The notes under the pieces: model-generated
Told to the model about the DNA's origin: nothing
Databases searched by the model: none
The model's input: only the letters and a program-made list of their open reading frames with translations
Source: Cafeteria roenbergensis
Taxonomy: Eukaryota; Sar; Bigyra; Bicosoecida; Cafeteriaceae
Direction: 5' to 3'
DNA length: 64,000 nt
NCBI GenBank assembly: GCA_008330645.1
Contig: VLTN01000026.1
Span: 186,001-250,000, forward strand
Made by a program: the position numbers and the translations under genes
In this document: positions 62,787-64,000 of the stretch, piece after piece
How positions within the stretch are numbered: the first letter of the stretch is position 1
How the letters are laid out: each line of letters opens with the position of its first letter

Positions 62787-64000
62787 GACATTCGATGGAT
62801 CGGTGCGCTGCCGGAGCTTGGACCCGGCGACTGGGCCGCCATCGAGTCGGCGGAGCCCCCGCGCCTTCCCAGGACAAAGCGAACGCAGTACACGGCCCTC
62901 TTTGACGGCGACTATGCCGGGTCCCGCCTCTTCAGGCCGCGCGCAGGTCACGTTGCACACCTGGTGCCCACGTCCGACACCGTGGCTTTGCTTGCGTCTC
63001 CGACCACGAGGAGGCCTGCCGACAGGGCCAGGGCATCGCATTTCCTTGCCCACCAGCCGCCTGAGCACGCGCCAGTGAGCACAGACTTCCCTCCCGGGCA
63101 CCCTGGTGTTGGCGCAAGCGAAGGCCGCCGTTCGCCACAACACGACTGGCACCTGCTTCGCGCAGCCGATGCGCGGCCCGGAGCGGCCCACGGGGCTCGC
63201 TTGCCGCTGGAACACGCGCCACCAGGCGCACCCCGCCACGACCCGCACGGGCGGCGCCACCCGCCCCAGCCGCCGACGAGGGAGGCGGCCGGCAGCGCCC
63301 GAGGAGCCGCCGCCCGCTCCGGAGCGCTTCCGACCGCAGCCACGCCGCCTTCGCCCCCGTCCCCCCGTCAACGGAACCCAAGACGTCACCAGTCGCTCAG
63401 CCACAGCCACTCGTCGCTGGGCGATGCGTCCACGTCTCGAGACGGCGTCTGGGCCGACCCCGTGCTGGGAGCGGCGCCGGACGAGGCGGGGTCCGCTCCT
63501 GGCTGGCCATCGCTCCGCCCAGAGGGCTACTCGACGCCCTCCCCCCCGCAAAAGTTGCCTCCAAGGCCTACGCATGGGGCTGGTTCCTCGCAGCAGGCGC
63601 ATTCAAGACGCGAGCGCCTCCCAGCCTCGACAGGCATCTCGGGCGAGGCGGCCCCCGGCCGCAGGCTCTCCCCTTCCCCCACAGGATCCCACGGAAGGAA
63701 GGGGTCTCCCTACGAACAGCAGGAGCCGCGCCCGCCCGCCCGCCCCTCGCCCGTCGACGACCGGACTGCGGACCTCGACGCGCAAGCGGCCGCCCGCCGC
63801 GCGAGGCTCGCCGCTGCCAGAGCCGCCAGGAAGGCCCTGGATGTGCCGCAGGCGGCGTTTGGGGGCGACATTGACCCCCTCAGGGCAGTCCTCTCCGCTG
63901 TTTCGTCGCCGGCAGACAATGCTGCCGCTGCCCGCACCCAGCAGGCCGCACCGCCCGTGGGCCCTGCGAGCGCTGGGGAGAGCGCCGCCTCTGCCGTGCC
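62787..64000 (+). CDS. Hypothetical disordered protein, runs off the window
   Basis: A plus-strand frame is open from a possible acceptor (ACGCAG at 62781-62786) to the last base with no stop, about 404 codons. The first part looks the most protein-like: DIRWIGALPELGPGDWAAIE, then TQYTALFDGDYAGSRLFRPR and HVAHLVPTSDTVALLAS. It then becomes proline/serine/arginine-rich and disordered, and near the end helical (AARRARLAAARAARKAL). The family is not recognised. The 3' end lies beyond 64000, and the 5' exon is unknown. Stops are rare at this GC content, so the open frame alone is weak evidence; the compact aromatic-containing segment at the start is the main support. Confidence 0.45.

Noticed and set aside
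62598-63602. 334-codon minus-strand frame near the right end
   Set aside because: The plus frame over the same bases has a compact aromatic-containing start and runs to the window end; the minus frame is Arg/Gly/Ala noise.

Overview
The window is a gene-dense, very GC-rich (roughly 70 percent by eye) piece of a eukaryotic nuclear genome. Rab GDI, a CCT chaperonin subunit, a TALE homeodomain, a POT1-type telomere protein, a myotubularin and full-size PDR/ABCG transporters together rule out a bacterium or virus. Introns are few, mostly 5'-proximal and about 0.1-0.9 kb; donors are almost uniformly GTGAG[A/C/G/T] and acceptors CAG or AAG. PDR-type pumps together with long alanine/serine/glycine-rich proteins suggest a small heterotrophic protist. 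A stramenopile flagellate (bicosoecid-like) is my best guess, but the sequence alone does not prove it.

Layout. 0-4.4 kb: the 3' exon of a Rab GDI (+), then CCT eta (-, two exons). 5.7-15.6 kb: one open frame of 3,265 codons (+) for a largely disordered protein with a central IQ-like segment. 17.1-22.7 kb: a TALE homeodomain protein (+, two exons inferred). 22.9-29.5 kb: a very large POT1-like protein (-) whose three OB-fold segments lie in the C-terminal 40 percent, behind long acidic tandem repeats. 30.0-33.9 kb: two surface or secreted proteins (+), one with three tandem phage-tail-collar-like modules and one cysteine-rich single-pass membrane protein. 34.4-40.3 kb: a BAR-like/GRAM/myotubularin phosphatase (+, four exons). 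41.1-41.9 kb: a bacterial-style SAM methyltransferase (+, two exons). 42.0-47.0 kb: an unrecognised protein with C-terminal membrane helices (-) in a less GC-rich stretch. 47.2-57.7 kb: two tandem, nearly identical PDR/ABCG transporters (-). 58.2-61.6 kb: an ankyrin-repeat protein (-). 62.8-64.0 kb: an open frame (+) running off the end.

The genes do not form one pathway. Recurrent themes are membrane traffic and lipid signalling (GDI, myotubularin), the cell surface and export (collar-like protein, cysteine-rich protein, ABC pair), and nuclear proteins with long disordered tails (homeodomain, POT1-like). No rRNA, tRNA, CRISPR, transposon or virus-derived element was recognised. The most interesting signals are the POT1-like protein, the secreted triple collar-like protein, the BAR-myotubularin fusion, the mosaic identity of the ABC pair, and an 8-mer (GCTCTGCC / GGCAGAGC) found about 45 times, far above chance and concentrated in the low-complexity genes.
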